From contig LUPK01000047.1 of NCBI GenBank assembly GCA_001627335.1, positions 1 through 64,000 on the forward strand: a stretch of DNA of 64,000 bases. The letters are read 5' to 3'. Origin of the DNA: Nocardioides sp. REDSEA-S33_B3 (GTDB taxonomy: Bacteria; Actinomycetota; Actinomycetes; Propionibacteriales; Nocardioidaceae). The position numbers and the translations under genes are program-made. Of this stretch, positions 21,511-31,183 are shown in pieces. The first letter of the stretch is position 1. Every line of letters begins with the position of its first letter. The notes under the pieces were generated by a model. That model saw only the letters and a program-made list of their open reading frames with translations, was not told the origin of the DNA and searched no databases.

Positions 21511-22908
21511 AAGCCCGCGCACCACCTCGGCCACCCCGCCCGCGACCTGACCGGCCACGATCGGTCCGCCGTCGGCGACGAGCGTGGCGGCGGCACCGTG
21601 CAGCCAGGACCCGACGCTCGCGGCGTCCCAGGGGTCGAGCCCGGTGGCCAGCACCGCCCCCATCACCCCGCCGAGCACGTCACCGGCGCCGGCGGTGCCG
21701 AGCCAGGGGGTGCCGGTGGTGGTGACCCGGGTCCGGCCATCGGGGCGGGTGACCAGCGTGTGCCGGCCCTTCAGCGCGACCACGCACCCGAACCTCTCCG
21801 CCGCCACCTGGGCGTGGTGCAGCTGCCGTGCCTCGACCTCGCTGCGCTCCACGCCGAGCAGAGCGGCGAGCTCGCCCGCGTGCGGGGTGAGCACGAGGTC
21901 GTCGCGGGTCTCACCGTCGAGCACGGCCTCCAGGTGCTTCAGCGCGTCGGCATCGACCACGGTCGGGACGCCGTCGGCCAGCGCGGCCGCCAGCTCGTCC
22001 CCCGCAGCGTCGCCACCGCCGGAGCCGACCACCCAGGCCTGCACCCGCCCGGCGCCGACGACCTCGGGGTGCTGCTCGCGCACGCGGTCGGCCACGGCCG
22101 AGTCGCCGACGTAGCGCACCATCCCCGCCAGGCCGCAGGAGGCACCGGCGACGGAGAGCAGCCCGGCGCCCGGGTACGTCGCGCTGCCGGCCCGGACCCC
22201 GACGACCCCACGGGTGTACTTGTGGTCGTCCGGCCCGGGCACCTGCAGCAGCCGCGCGACGTCGGCCGGCTGCAGGCTCTCGACGGGCGCGTCAGGGAGA
22301 CCCTCGGCGCCGTCGAGCCCGATGTCGACCAGCTGCACCGCGCCGCACGCCTGGGCGGCGGGGTCCACCAGGTGGCAGGGCTTGTGGGTGCCGAAGGTGA
22401 CGGTCAGGTCGGCCCGAACGTGCGGCTCCGGGGTCTCACCGGAGTCCACGTCCACGCCGCTGGGCGTGTCCACCGCGACGACCGGCACGCCCTCGAGCAG
22501 GGCCAGCGAACTGCTGGCCGCGTCCTTCAGCCCGGGTCGACCGCCGATGCCCACGACCCCGTCGACCACCACGTCCGGCCGCTCGCGCAGTCGCCGGGGC
22601 TCGCCGATCCGGCCGCCGGCCGCCGCGAGCGCCGCCAGCCCGCCCTCGTGCGCCGACCGGCCGAGCAACCACGCCTCGACACCGGCTCCGCGCCGGGCGA
22701 GCAGGGCTCCGGCGTACAGGGCGTCGCCGCCGTTGTCCCCCGAGCCCACCAGCAACACCACCCGGCGGCCGTACGTGGACCCCAGCCAGTCCGCGACCGC
22801 CCCGGCCAGCCCGTGGGCCGCCCGCTGCATCAGCGTCCCCTCGGGGAGCCGCGCCATCAGCTCGGCCTCCGCCGCCCGCACCTGCTCGACCGTGTGCGCC
22901 CGCCTCAT
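21481..22908 (-). CDS. nnrD: Bifunctional NAD(P)HX epimerase/dehydratase
   Basis: Repairs hydrated NADH/NADPH. 475 residues. The N-terminal epimerase (NnrE/YjeF_N, ~1-205) shows GSGDNGGDALYAG and VDTPSGVDVDSGE. The C-terminal ADP-dependent dehydratase (NnrD, ~225-470) shows LTPHAGELAALLG, VALKGRHTLV and the nucleotide-binding GTAGAGDVLGG. The ATG at 22908 follows no neighbour on this strand. The final nine residues come from a dispersed repeat (21455-21510), so the original stop probably lay elsewhere. Confidence 0.93.
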   Translation of the reverse strand: MRRAHTVEQVRAAEAELMARLPEGTLMQRAAHGLAGAVADWLGSTYGRRVVLLVGSGDNGGDALYAGALLARRGAGVEAWLLGRSAHEGGLAALAAAGGRIGEPRRLRERPDVVVDGVVGIGGRPGLKDAASSSLALLEGVPVVAVDTPSGVDVDSGETPEPHVRADLTVTFGTHKPCHLVDPAAQACGAVQLVDIGLDGAEGLPDAPVESLQPADVARLLQVPGPDDHKYTRGVVGVRAGSATYPGAGLLSVAGASCGLAGMVRYVGDSAVADRVREQHPEVVGAGRVQAWVVGSGGGDAAGDELAAALADGVPTVVDADALKHLEAVLDGETRDDLVLTPHAGELAALLGVERSEVEARQLHHAQVAAERFGCVVALKGRHTLVTRPDGRTRVTTTGTPWLGTAGAGDVLGGVMGAVLATGLDPWDAASVGSWLHGAAATLVADGGPIVAGQVAGGVAEVVRGLPVVSTPARR

Positions 22909-22925
22909 GCGTCGACCCTAGATGG

Positions 22926-22971
22926 GTCGTGCCCCTGAGCGGGCGCCATGGCGCCCGCTCAGGGGCACGAC
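22926..22971. repeat. 46-bp palindromic repeat, copy 2
   Basis: Fully self-complementary over all 46 bases, with centre GGCGCCATGGCGCC and outer GTCGTGCCCCTGAGCGGG. It lies between nnrD (start 22908) and the divergent DUF559 gene (start 23027), and pairs with the copy at 23945 to frame that gene. Confidence 0.9.
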
Positions 22972-23026
22972 TCGGTCCTGTGGAGAGCGGTCAGCATGCC
23001 CAGCCGTTTGCAGGCAGGGTCCAGGC

Positions 23027-23980
23027 ATGCGCACTCCCGACGAACCGTGGCGGACGCTCGCGGCCGCACAGCACGGCATGCTGTGCCGTCGCCAGCTCGC
23101 CGAGCTCGGCGTGGGCCGGAACCGCGTGCGCAACCAGATCGAGGCCGGTCGATGGGTAGCCGCCTCCCCCATGGTCGTGTCGACCACCACCGGCCCGCTC
23201 TCCCGCGACCAGCTCCGCTGGCTGGGCGTTCTCCACGCGGGGCCGCGTGCGTTGCTCGGCGATCTCTCGGCTGCCGAGGTCCACGGGCTCGAGCGCTGGC
23301 ACCGCGACGAGATCACGGTGCTGGTGCCCCAGGACGTGGAGCTGGAAGGCGAGATCGAGGGCATCGACTTCAAGCGGACCCGGCGACCACTCCCGCTGAT
23401 GACGTCACGCCTCTCCCTGCCGACCATGAAGCTGGAGCCCGCGATCCTGCACTTCGCCGCCTACCAGCACTCACCACGCACCGCCCAGGGTGTCGTCAGC
23501 GCGGCGGTCCAGCAGCGCTTGACCTCGGCTGCTGCGCTGCGCGAGTGGGTCCGTCTGATGCGGCCGCTCCGGTGGGCGCAGATGTTCCGCGACTGCCTCG
23601 ACGAGATCGAGGGCGGGGCCACGTCGATGGCCGAGCTCGACATCCGGCGCCTGTGCAAGCGGCACCGGCTCGCGCGCCCTGCTCGGCAGGTGCGACGACG
23701 CGGCGCGGACGGGCGCACGAGATACACCGACTGCGAGTGGACCACGGCGAGCGGCCACGTCGTCGTCCTGGAGATCGACGGGGGCTTCCACATGGAGGTG
23801 GAGCACTGGGAGGAGGACATGGCTCGGGAGCGGAGCCTGGCCGGCCAGGACCGCATCCACCTGCGCTGCACCTCCCGGGAGCTGCGCGACGAGCCAGACC
23901 GGGTCGCCGCGGACCTGATCCGGCTGGGGGTGCCCCGGGCTGGGGTCGTGCCCCTCAGCGGGCGCTATGGCGCCCGCTGA
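23027..23980 (+). CDS. AbiEi-like N-terminus plus DUF559 nuclease-like protein
   Basis: 317 residues from ATG 23027 (weak site GGCAGGG). Residues ~8-55 resemble the winged-helix AbiEi antitoxin N-terminal domain (QHGMLCRRQLAELGVGRNRV). Residues ~225-305 resemble DUF559, a VSR-like PD-(D/E)xK fold: D235 (YTDCEW), E249-x-D251 (LEIDGG), then HWEEDMARERSL and a final RCTSREL. Such proteins are common in Nocardioides and are suspected DNA-acting enzymes. No toxin partner lies beside it. Residues 307-317 and the stop codon are encoded by the palindromic repeat 23945-23990, and another copy lies just upstream. Confidence 0.75.
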   Translation: MRTPDEPWRTLAAAQHGMLCRRQLAELGVGRNRVRNQIEAGRWVAASPMVVSTTTGPLSRDQLRWLGVLHAGPRALLGDLSAAEVHGLERWHRDEITVLVPQDVELEGEIEGIDFKRTRRPLPLMTSRLSLPTMKLEPAILHFAAYQHSPRTAQGVVSAAVQQRLTSAAALREWVRLMRPLRWAQMFRDCLDEIEGGATSMAELDIRRLCKRHRLARPARQVRRRGADGRTRYTDCEWTTASGHVVVLEIDGGFHMEVEHWEEDMARERSLAGQDRIHLRCTSRELRDEPDRVAADLIRLGVPRAGVVPLSGRYGAR

Positions 23981-23990
23981 GGGGCACGAC
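23945..23990. repeat. 46-bp palindromic repeat, copy 3
   Basis: Same element as 2790 and 22926, but the base after CCCCT is C instead of G (CCCCTCAGCGGG) and the opposite arm carries the matching change (CCCGCTGAGGGG). Pairing is kept. It overlaps the last 11 codons and stop of the DUF559 gene and lies between converging genes (acpS stop at 24005). Confidence 0.9.
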
Positions 23991-24004
23991 TCACTCGCGG
24001 GCGG

Positions 24005-24358
24005 TCAGGACTCGAGGATCACCACGGCCGAGGCGACGCCGGCGTCGTGGGAGAGCGAGACGTGGACCGAGGTGGCGCCGGAGGCCTCCACCTGGGCCGC
24101 GACGGTGCCGCGCACCTCGAAGCGCGGGCGCCCGGTGGACTCCGAGACGATCTCGGCGTCGTGCCACGACATCCCCACCGGGGCGCCGAGGGCCTTGGCG
24201 AGCGCCTCCTTGGCGGCGAAGCGGGCGGCCAGCGACGCCAGCGGGCGCGTCGCCTCGTCGGGGGTGAACAGCCGCTCGCGCAGCCCGGGTGTGCGCTCCA
24301 GGGAGACCCCGAAGCGCTCGATGTCGCAGACGTCGATGCCGACGCCGATCACGGCCAT
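24005..24358 (-). CDS. acpS: Holo-[acyl-carrier-protein] synthase
   Basis: Transfers 4'-phosphopantetheine from CoA to a serine of ACP. 117 residues, normal for the trimeric AcpS class. N-terminal [14 protein letters not shown] has the magnesium aspartate, and [13 protein letters not shown] is the signature with the catalytic Glu and Lys. [18 protein letters not shown] closes the fold. The start follows glmS by 18 bases, so co-transcription is likely. Confidence 0.94.
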   Translation of the reverse strand: MAVIGVGIDVCDIERFGVSLERTPGLRERLFTPDEATRPLASLAARFAAKEALAKALGAPVGMSWHDAEIVSESTGRPRFEVRGTVAAQVEASGATSVHVSLSHDAGVASAVVILES

Positions 24359-24376
24359 GCCGTCCCCGCCGGCCCG

Positions 24377-26221
24377 CTACTCGACGGTGACGGACTTCGC
24401 GAGGTTCCGCGGCTGGTCGACGTCGTGACCCATGGCGGTGGCCAGCTCGCAGGCGAACAGCTGGAGGGGTACGACGGCGAGCAGGGGCTGCAGCAGCACC
24501 GGGACCTTCGGCAGCTCGATCACGGTGTCCGCGACCGAGGCGACCGAGCGGTCCCCCTCCTCCGCGAGGCAGATCGTCCGGGCCCCGCGGGCGCGGACCT
24601 CCTGGATGGCCGAGAGCATCTTCCCGTGCAGCTGGTCGCGGCCCTTGGGCGGCACGACGCACAGCACCGGCAGCCCCTGGTCGATCAGCGCGATCGGGCC
24701 GTGCTTGAGCTCGCCACCGGCGAAGCCCTCGGCGTGGATGTAGGCCAGCTCTTTGAGCTTCAGCGCCCCCTCGAGGGCGATCGGGTAGCCGGCGTGGCGG
24801 CCCAGGAACAGCACCGTGCGCTCACCGACGTGGCCGCGCGCGAGCTCGTAGACCTCCTCGGCGCGACCCAGCACGGTCTCCATGTGACCGGGGATCGCCT
24901 CCAGCTGGTGCACCACGTCGGCGATCTCGTCACCGAAGCGGGTGCCCTTGACCTGCGCGAGGTAGAGCGCGAGCAGGTAGCAGGCCACCAGCTGCGTCAC
25001 GAACCCCTTGGTGGAGGCCACGCCGATCTCGGGGCCGGCGTGGGTGTAGATCACCGCGTCGGACTCGCGCGGGATGGTCGAGCCGTTGGTGTTGCAGATC
25101 GCCAGCACCTTGCTGCGCTGCAGCCGCGCGTGCCGGATCGCCTGCAGGGTGTCGGCGGTCTCCCCGGACTGGCTGATCGCGACGACCAGCGTGGAGTAGT
25201 CGAGGATCGGGTCGCGATAGCGGAACTCCGAGGACAGCTCGACCTCGACCGGGATGCGGCACCAGTGCTCGATGGCGTACTTGGCGACCATGCCGGCGTA
25301 GAACGAGGTGCCGGCCGCGATGATGATGATCTTGTCGATGTCGCGCAGCTCCTGGTCCGAGAGCCGCATCTCGTCCAGCTGCAGCTCACCGGTGCGCGTG
25401 CGACGCCCCAGCAGCGAGTCGGCCACCGCGTGCGGCTGCTCGAAGATCTCCTTGCGCATGAACCAGTCGTGGCCGTCCTTCTCGGCCGCCGACAGGTCCC
25501 AGTCCACGTGGTAGGCCTTCGCCTCCACCTCGCCACCCTCGAAGTCGGTCACCGACACCCCGTCACGGGTGATCGTGACGACCTGGTCCTGGCCCAGCTC
25601 CAGCGCCTCGCGGGTGTGCTCGATGAACGCCGCCACGTCGGAGCCGAGGAAGTTCTCCCCCTCGCCCACGCCGACCACCAGCGGGGAGTTGCGGCGTGCG
25701 GCCACGACCCGGTCGGGGTCCTCGGCGTCGACGGCGACCAGCGTGAACGCGCCCTCGAGCATCTGACAGACCCGCTGCATCGCGGTCGTGAGGTCCTCCC
25801 CCGAGGCGACCTGCAGCTCCAGCAGGTGCGCGGCGACCTCGGTGTCGGTCTCGGAGACCAGCTGGTGGTCGTCGTCCTCGAGCCGGGCCCGGAGGTCGTC
25901 GAAGTTCTCGATGATGCCGTTGTGGACCACCGCCACGCGGCGCTCGTGGCCCAGGTGCGGGTGGGCGTTGCGGTCGTTGGGGGCGCCGTGGGTCGCCCAG
26001 CGGGTGTGCCCGATGCCGATCGTGGTGCCCGGCAGCGGCTCCTCGGAGATCTCCTTCTCCAGGTTCGCCAGCTTGCCCGCGCGCTTGCGCCACTCGATGC
26101 GCCCCGCGTCGACGAGGGCGATTCCGGCGGAGTCGTAGCCGCGGTACTCCAGCCGCCGCAGCCCCTCCACCACGACGTCCTGCGCGGACCGATGCCCGAC
26201 ATACCCGACGATCCCGCACAT
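24377..26221 (-). CDS. glmS: Glutamine-fructose-6-phosphate transaminase
   Basis: First step to UDP-GlcNAc: fructose-6-phosphate plus glutamine to glucosamine-6-phosphate. 614 residues from MCGIVGYVG, where Cys2 becomes the N-terminal nucleophile of the Ntn glutaminase domain (1-~240; RWATHGAPN is the glutamine site). Two SIS isomerase domains follow ([23 protein letters not shown]; and [19 protein letters not shown]). The C-terminus [13 protein letters not shown] is canonical. glmM, two steps on, is 3.5 kb away. I see no ribozyme-like leader; only 69 bp separate it from divergent coaA. Confidence 0.96.
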   Translation of the reverse strand: MCGIVGYVGHRSAQDVVVEGLRRLEYRGYDSAGIALVDAGRIEWRKRAGKLANLEKEISEEPLPGTTIGIGHTRWATHGAPNDRNAHPHLGHERRVAVVHNGIIENFDDLRARLEDDDHQLVSETDTEVAAHLLELQVASGEDLTTAMQRVCQMLEGAFTLVAVDAEDPDRVVAARRNSPLVVGVGEGENFLGSDVAAFIEHTREALELGQDQVVTITRDGVSVTDFEGGEVEAKAYHVDWDLSAAEKDGHDWFMRKEIFEQPHAVADSLLGRRTRTGELQLDEMRLSDQELRDIDKIIIIAAGTSFYAGMVAKYAIEHWCRIPVEVELSSEFRYRDPILDYSTLVVAISQSGETADTLQAIRHARLQRSKVLAICNTNGSTIPRESDAVIYTHAGPEIGVASTKGFVTQLVACYLLALYLAQVKGTRFGDEIADVVHQLEAIPGHMETVLGRAEEVYELARGHVGERTVLFLGRHAGYPIALEGALKLKELAYIHAEGFAGGELKHGPIALIDQGLPVLCVVPPKGRDQLHGKMLSAIQEVRARGARTICLAEEGDRSVASVADTVIELPKVPVLLQPLLAVVPLQLFACELATAMGHDVDQPRNLAKSVTVE

Positions 26222-26290
26222 GGCCCGGGAGTCTACGCAACCTGTGGGTCGGTCCCCGCACTCCCGGCGCGCCCTGCCAGACTGACCGCC

Positions 26291-27277
26291 ATGTCCTCCC
26301 CCGGCCGGGGCCCCCAGCAGGGTCACGACGACAGCGGGCGGGAGCCGTCACCCTTCATCGAGCTCGACCGTGCGGCCTGGGCCGCGCTGGCCGCCGAGAC
26401 CGAGAGCCCGCTCACGGCCGAGGAGGTACGCCGGCTCCGCGGGCTCGGCGACTCCCTCGACATCGAGGAGGTCCGCGAGGTCTACCTCCCCCTGTCCCGC
26501 CTGCTCTCGATGTACGTCGGCTCCGCGGGCCGGCTGCACCGCAAGCAGGAGGAGTTCCTGCAGCGACCGGTGCCGCCGCGCACACCGTTCGTGATCGGCC
26601 TGGCCGGCTCGGTGGCGGTCGGCAAGTCCACGACCGCGCGCGTGCTCCAGCAGATGCTGGCCCACTGGCCCGAGCACCCCAACGTCGCGCTGGTGACCAC
26701 CGACGGGTTCCTCTACCCCAACGCCGAGCTCGAGCGCCGGGGCATCCTGCAGCGCAAGGGCTTCCCGGAGTCCTACGACCGCCGCGCGCTGCTGCGGTTC
26801 GTCGTGGACATCAAGTCCGGCAAGGACGAGATCGAGGCGCCGACGTACTCCCACCTCGTCTACGACGTCGTCCCCGACGAGAAGATCGTCATCAACCGCC
26901 CCGACGTCGTGATCATCGAGGGCCTCAACGTGCTCCAGCCCGCGCGGGTGCGCGAGGACGGCCGCACCGGCCTGGCGGTCAGCGACTTCTTCGACTTCTC
27001 CGTCTACGTCGACGCCGGCACCTCCCACATCCGCCAGTGGTACGTCGAGCGGTTCATGCGGCTGCGGGAGACGGCGTTCCGCGACCCGGGGTCCTACTTC
27101 GGCAAGTACGTCGACCTCGACCACGAGGCCGCGCTCGCCGAGGCGGCCCGCATCTGGGACACCATCAACGGCCCCAACCTCACCGACAACGTGCTCCCGA
27201 CCCGCTCGCGGGCGACGCTCGTGCTGCGCAAGGACCGCGACCACTCGGTGCGCTACGTCCGGCTCCGCAAGCTCTGA
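26291..27277 (+). CDS. coaA: Type I pantothenate kinase
   Basis: Phosphorylates pantothenate, the first committed step of CoA synthesis. 328 residues. P-loop GSVAVGKST (106-114), [28 protein letters not shown] and [11 protein letters not shown] are the type I signatures, and [16 protein letters not shown] near the end is typical. The N-terminal ~20 residues are a variable extension. It sits divergently from glmS across a short shared promoter region and next to acpS, which uses CoA. Confidence 0.95.
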   Translation: MSSPGRGPQQGHDDSGREPSPFIELDRAAWAALAAETESPLTAEEVRRLRGLGDSLDIEEVREVYLPLSRLLSMYVGSAGRLHRKQEEFLQRPVPPRTPFVIGLAGSVAVGKSTTARVLQQMLAHWPEHPNVALVTTDGFLYPNAELERRGILQRKGFPESYDRRALLRFVVDIKSGKDEIEAPTYSHLVYDVVPDEKIVINRPDVVIIEGLNVLQPARVREDGRTGLAVSDFFDFSVYVDAGTSHIRQWYVERFMRLRETAFRDPGSYFGKYVDLDHEAALAEAARIWDTINGPNLTDNVLPTRSRATLVLRKDRDHSVRYVRLRKL

Positions 27278-27295
27278 GCCACCCGCAGCACCCGC

Positions 27296-27904
27296 TCATC
27301 TGAACCCCGTCGAGGCCAGGATGAGCTCGGCCCTCGCGTCGTCGATGGCCCCCGCGGCCCCGACGTCGCGCACCAGCACCACCGTGACCCCGCTGCGGGT
27401 GAGCAGGCTGGCGTGCACCCGCGGCGGCTGGCAGGGCGCGTCGAGGCGCACCTCCACCGCCAGGTCCGTACGACGCCCGACCGGCGCCCCCACGTCCGAC
27501 CGGGTCGGCGCCGACCCGACCGCGGCCGCGAGCCCCCGCGACCACGCCCGGACCAGCTCATCGTGGTCGCCGCGCACCACGCCCACGAACCCGCGCGACG
27601 ACCCCGGCACGTCGGGGCACGCCCCGGGAGCCAGCAGCGCCGCCCCCGCCACCGACGCCGCCACCGAGCCATCGACGTCGCGGTAGAGCAGCCGCTCCCC
27701 CGGCGGCAGCACCTCAGTCCCGGCCGGCAGCCGCACCAGCAGGCCGTGCCGCTCCAGCACCGGGCCCGCAGCCCCGGGACCGGCGGCCCGCGCCCGCCAG
27801 TCGCCCGCCAGCACCACGGCCGTGCACAGCACGAGACCGGCCGTCAGCGAGGCCAGCAGCCACACCGACGACCGCGCCGACCACCGCCACGATCCCGAGA
27901 GCAC
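27296..27904 (-). CDS. Hypothetical exported or membrane-anchored protein
   Basis: 202 residues from GTG. One hydrophobic segment (SVWLLASLTAGLVLCTAVVLAG, ~13-34) acts as signal or anchor. The exterior part contains a cysteine (GACPDVP), a second cysteine (DAPCQPPRVH) and ends VRDVGAAGAIDDARAELI, a small alpha/beta domain. No family is recognised. It is separated from the ABC genes by ~80 bp and converges on coaA. Confidence 0.65.
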   Translation of the reverse strand: MLSGSWRWSARSSVWLLASLTAGLVLCTAVVLAGDWRARAAGPGAAGPVLERHGLLVRLPAGTEVLPPGERLLYRDVDGSVAASVAGAALLAPGACPDVPGSSRGFVGVVRGDHDELVRAWSRGLAAAVGSAPTRSDVGAPVGRRTDLAVEVRLDAPCQPPRVHASLLTRSGVTVVLVRDVGAAGAIDDARAELILASTGFR

Positions 27905-27984
27905 GGCACAGGTCTACGCCAGATCGCCGACAGCCGCGAGCGCCCCTCCACAGGCCCAGCGGAAGGAGGGCCGGAGGAGGGGCG

Positions 27985-28785
27985 CTACACCACGTCCCGC
28001 GCGAAGGTGGTCAGCCGCCCGGCGAACGTGAGGGCGGCGGCGTACCCGAGCAGGACGAGCGCCCCGGCCCACGCCGGCAGCAGGTCGACGTCGCCCATCT
28101 GGCTGACCAGGCTGGCCCCGACGACGGCGTCGGCAGCGGCGCCGGGCAGGTAGGCGGAGACGACCGAGAGCCCGTCGACCGCGCCGAGGGCGAGGCGGGC
28201 GATCGGCTCGACGAACTGGGTGAAGGCGAGGATCGCGACCACGGCGGCCACCTGGTGCGGCACGACCGCGCCGAAGCCGGTGCCGAGGACGGCCCACAGA
28301 CCCGTCACGAGCACGCCCAGCAGCAGCGCCCGCACGACCTGCGGGTCGCCGAGGAACGCGCCGTCACCGACCGCCGACAGCACCGGCGCCCCCGCGGCCA
28401 CCAGCCCGACCACGCCGGCGACGCCGTAGAGCAGGCCGATGCCCGCGGCCAGGACCAGCTTGGCGCCGAGCACGACCCCGCGCCGCGGCTCGGCCAGCAG
28501 GGTCTGGGTCAGCGTCTTGTGCCGGACCTCGGTGGTGACCAGCAGCGTGCCGACGACCAGCGGGAAGACGTAGCCGACGGCGTTGAGCACGCCGTAGACC
28601 GTCAGCGCCGCGTCGAGCCCGCCCAGCGGTGGCGCCTGCCCCTCGGGTGCAACGGTGAGCGAGAAGGCCATCGCCGCACCGACGAACGCGAGGTAGGCCG
28701 CCATGCCCAGGGCCAGCACCCACCACAGCGCCGTGCTGGTCAGCTTGCGCCACTCGGCGGCCAGCGCCGCGGTGAACCTGCTCAT
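27985..28785 (-). CDS. ABC-2 type transporter permease
   Basis: 266 residues with six hydrophobic segments (e.g. ALWWVLALGMAAYLAFVGAAM; GYVFPLVVGTLLVTTEVRHK; LLGVLVTGLWAVLGTGFGAV). The ABC-2 permease pattern EVRHKTLTQTLLAEPRRG follows the second helix pair. Its start overlaps the ATPase stop (ATGA), so the two form one exporter. The substrate is unknown; such pairs commonly export drugs or lipids. Confidence 0.88.
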   Translation of the reverse strand: MSRFTAALAAEWRKLTSTALWWVLALGMAAYLAFVGAAMAFSLTVAPEGQAPPLGGLDAALTVYGVLNAVGYVFPLVVGTLLVTTEVRHKTLTQTLLAEPRRGVVLGAKLVLAAGIGLLYGVAGVVGLVAAGAPVLSAVGDGAFLGDPQVVRALLLGVLVTGLWAVLGTGFGAVVPHQVAAVVAILAFTQFVEPIARLALGAVDGLSVVSAYLPGAAADAVVGASLVSQMGDVDLLPAWAGALVLLGYAAALTFAGRLTTFARDVV

Positions 28786-29675
28786 GCCGCCGCTCCCGTC
28801 AGTCGCAGGAAGACGTCCTCGAGGTCCGCGCCCCGGGTGGCGAGCTGGTGCAGCTCCAGCCCTGCGGCGTACGCCGCCGCGCCGACCTCGGCCGCGGGCA
28901 CGTCGGGCACCTCGTGCCCGGCACCGGTCGGCGCGCAGGTCCAGCCCCGCTCCGCGCACAGCTCGGCCAACCGCTCCGGCGTCGGCGTCTCGACGTAGGT
29001 CCGCGCACCGGCCGTCGCCGCCAGCTCGGACAGCGACGAGGCGTGCACCAGGCTGCCCCGGGCGATGACGACCACGTCGTCGACGGTGTGCTGGACCTCC
29101 CCCAGCACGTGCGAGGAGACCAGCACGGTCCGCCCCTGCGCCGCCAGGTGCCGCAGGAACCCGCGCAGCCACACGATGCCCTCCGGGTCCAGGCCGTTGG
29201 CCGGCTCGTCGAGCACCAGCGCCGGCGGGTCGGCCAGGAGCGCGGTGGCCAGGCCGAGGTGCTGCCGCATGCCCAGGGAGTAGCCGCCGACCTTGCGGTC
29301 CGCGGCGGCGGTCAGCCCCACCTGCTCCAGCACCTCGCGGCAGCGCTCGCGCCCCACCCCCACCTGCGGTGCGTACGCCGCCAGGTGGGCCGCTCCGGTG
29401 CGGCCGGGGTGGAACCCGGTCGCCTCGAGCGCGGCGCCGACCAGCGCGCCGGGCACCGGGTGCTCGGCGTAGGCGTGCCCACCGACGAGCGCCCGCCCGT
29501 CGCTCGGGCGCACCAGGCCGAGCAGCATCCGCAGCGTGGTGGTCTTGCCCGAGCCGTTGGGACCCAGGAAGCCGGTCACGCGGCCGGGCTCGACCCGGAA
29601 GGACAGGTCGTCGACGGCGCGCACCGACCCGAAGGACTTGCCGAGGCCCACGACCTCGAGAGCGGGAGCTTCCAC
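28782..29675 (-). CDS. ABC transporter ATP-binding protein
   Basis: 297 residues. Walker A GPNGSGKTT (38-46), signature YSLGMRQHLGLA (the C-loop reads SLGMRQ), Walker B ALVLDEPANGLDP and switch histidine in VLVSSHVLGEV. It belongs to the CcmA/DrrA-like subfamily that pairs with ABC-2 permeases, with a ~90-residue C-terminal extension. First gene of the two-gene exporter operon. Confidence 0.93.
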   Translation of the reverse strand: MEAPALEVVGLGKSFGSVRAVDDLSFRVEPGRVTGFLGPNGSGKTTTLRMLLGLVRPSDGRALVGGHAYAEHPVPGALVGAALEATGFHPGRTGAAHLAAYAPQVGVGRERCREVLEQVGLTAAADRKVGGYSLGMRQHLGLATALLADPPALVLDEPANGLDPEGIVWLRGFLRHLAAQGRTVLVSSHVLGEVQHTVDDVVVIARGSLVHASSLSELAATAGARTYVETPTPERLAELCAERGWTCAPTGAGHEVPDVPAAEVGAAAYAAGLELHQLATRGADLEDVFLRLTGAAA

Positions 29676-29722
29676 CCACCCGACCCTAGCCGCGCGGGAG
29701 CGGCGAGCTCACCCCGAGTCGT

Positions 29723-31063
29723 TCAGGCCAGGGACAGGCGGGCACGCACGACGTCGGCGAGCCGGTCGGCCACCGCCTGCGCGCGCTCCTGCGTGGGTGC
29801 CTCGACCATGACGCGGACCAGCGGCTCGGTGCCGGAGGCCCGCAGCAGCACGCGGCCCTCTCCGCCGAGCTCGGCCTCCTCCGCGGCGACCGCGGCGAGC
29901 AGCTCGGCGTCGTCGGTGCGGTCCTTGTCGACACCGGGCACGTTGACCAGCACCTGGGGCAGGCGGCGCACCCGGGAGGCCAGGTCGCGCAGCGAGCGGC
30001 CGCTGACCGACATCCACTGCATCACGTGCAGCGCGGTGAGCAGGCCGTCGCCGGTGGTGGCGTGCCGGCTGAGGATGACGTGGCCCGACTGCTCGCCGCC
30101 GAGGGAGAAGCCGCCGGCCCTCATCGCCTCGAGGACGTAGCGGTCTCCGACCGCCGTCTGCTCGATCCGCACACCCGCGGCCGTCATCGCCTGGTGCAGC
30201 CCGAGGTTGCTCATCACGGTGGCGACCAGGGTGTCCTGGGCCAGGCGGCCCTGCTCGCGCAGTGCGACGGCCAGCAGGCCGAGGATCTGGTCGCCGTCGA
30301 CGACCTGGCCGGTGTGGTCGACGGCGAGGCAGCGGTCGGCGTCGCCGTCGACGGCGAAGCCGGCGTCGGCCCCGTGCTCGAGCACGGCCTGCCGCAGCGC
30401 GGTCAGGTCGGTCGAGCCGCAGCCGGAGTTGATGTTCAGCCCGTCGGGGCGGTCCCCGATCGGGATGACCCGCGCACCCGCGGCGGCCAGCGCCTTCGGG
30501 CCGGCCTCGTGCGCGGCACCGTGGGCGCAGTCGAGCACCACGGTGAGGCCGTCGAAGCGCACGTCGAGGGTGTCGACGAGGTGCGCGACGTAGTCGGGGA
30601 TCGTCGAGGCGTACGGCGTCACGCGCCCCACGCCTGCACCGGTCGGCAGGGTCACCGGGGTGTCCATGGCCGCCTCGATGGCCTGCTCCACCGCGTCGTC
30701 GAGCTTGTGCCCCCCGCGGCCGAGCAGCTTGATGCCGTTGTCGGGCATCGGGTTGTGGCTCGCGGAGATCACCACGCCGAGGTCGGCTGCGAGGTGGTCG
30801 GTGAGGTAGGCGACGCCCGGGGTAGGCACCACGCGCAACCGCAGCACGTCGACGCCGGCCGAGGCCAGCCCCGCCACGACGGCGTGCTCGAGGAACTGCC
30901 CCGAGATGCGCGTGTCGCGGCCCACGACGGCCAGCGGACGCCGGCCGTCGACCTGGCCGACGAGCACGCGCGCGGCAGCCTCACCCAGACGCAGAGCGAG
31001 GTCCGCGGTCAGGTCGCCGTTGGCGAGACCGCGGACCCCGTCCGTGCCGAAGAGTCGTCCCAT
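29723..31063 (-). CDS. glmM: Phosphoglucosamine mutase
   Basis: Interconverts glucosamine-6-phosphate and glucosamine-1-phosphate for UDP-GlcNAc. 446 residues beginning [12 protein letters not shown]. The phosphoserine is S102 in [14 protein letters not shown], the metal loop is DGDADRC, the sugar-binding loop is GGEQSGHV, and the phosphate loop is [14 protein letters not shown] near the end. It follows rpsI, the usual actinobacterial order, but a structured 90-bp element (31086-31175) intervenes. AGGAAGG precedes the ATG. Confidence 0.95.
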   Translation of the reverse strand: MGRLFGTDGVRGLANGDLTADLALRLGEAAARVLVGQVDGRRPLAVVGRDTRISGQFLEHAVVAGLASAGVDVLRLRVVPTPGVAYLTDHLAADLGVVISASHNPMPDNGIKLLGRGGHKLDDAVEQAIEAAMDTPVTLPTGAGVGRVTPYASTIPDYVAHLVDTLDVRFDGLTVVLDCAHGAAHEAGPKALAAAGARVIPIGDRPDGLNINSGCGSTDLTALRQAVLEHGADAGFAVDGDADRCLAVDHTGQVVDGDQILGLLAVALREQGRLAQDTLVATVMSNLGLHQAMTAAGVRIEQTAVGDRYVLEAMRAGGFSLGGEQSGHVILSRHATTGDGLLTALHVMQWMSVSGRSLRDLASRVRRLPQVLVNVPGVDKDRTDDAELLAAVAAEEAELGGEGRVLLRASGTEPLVRVMVEAPTQERAQAVADRLADVVRARLSLA

Positions 31064-31085
31064 GTCAGATCGACCTTCCTGCGTT

Positions 31086-31175
31086 GTGTGACGGAGTGCC
31101 TGGCAAGGCGGAGGAGGGAAGGCGGCCCGGGTTTGGCCGTCGACTGACGACAACGCCGCCAGGTGCCCGTCACAC
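31086..31175. ncRNA. Structured element between rpsI and glmM, copy A
   Basis: An outer stem GTGTGACGG/CCGTCACAC (31086-31094 with 31167-31175) is perfect. It continues through GTGCCTGGC/GCCAGGTGC with two G-T pairs. An inner hairpin CGGCC/GGCCG and a purine run GGCGGAGGAGGGAAGG are enclosed. A homologous element lies between rpoA and rplQ (55148-55258), where stem bases differ in compensating pairs. G-T pairs fall on the plus strand, opposite to the ribosomal genes. It could be an RNA regulatory or processing site. Confidence 0.6.
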
Positions 31176-31183
31176 GGCGCAGG

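Noticed and set aside
23027..23980. Canonical AbiE-type toxin-antitoxin pair
   Set aside because: Only the AbiEi-like N-terminal domain is present; no AbiEii-like nucleotidyltransferase toxin gene is adjacent.
26222..26290. glmS ribozyme or riboswitch before glmS
   Set aside because: Only 69 bp separate glmS from divergent coaA; no ribozyme core is possible or visible.
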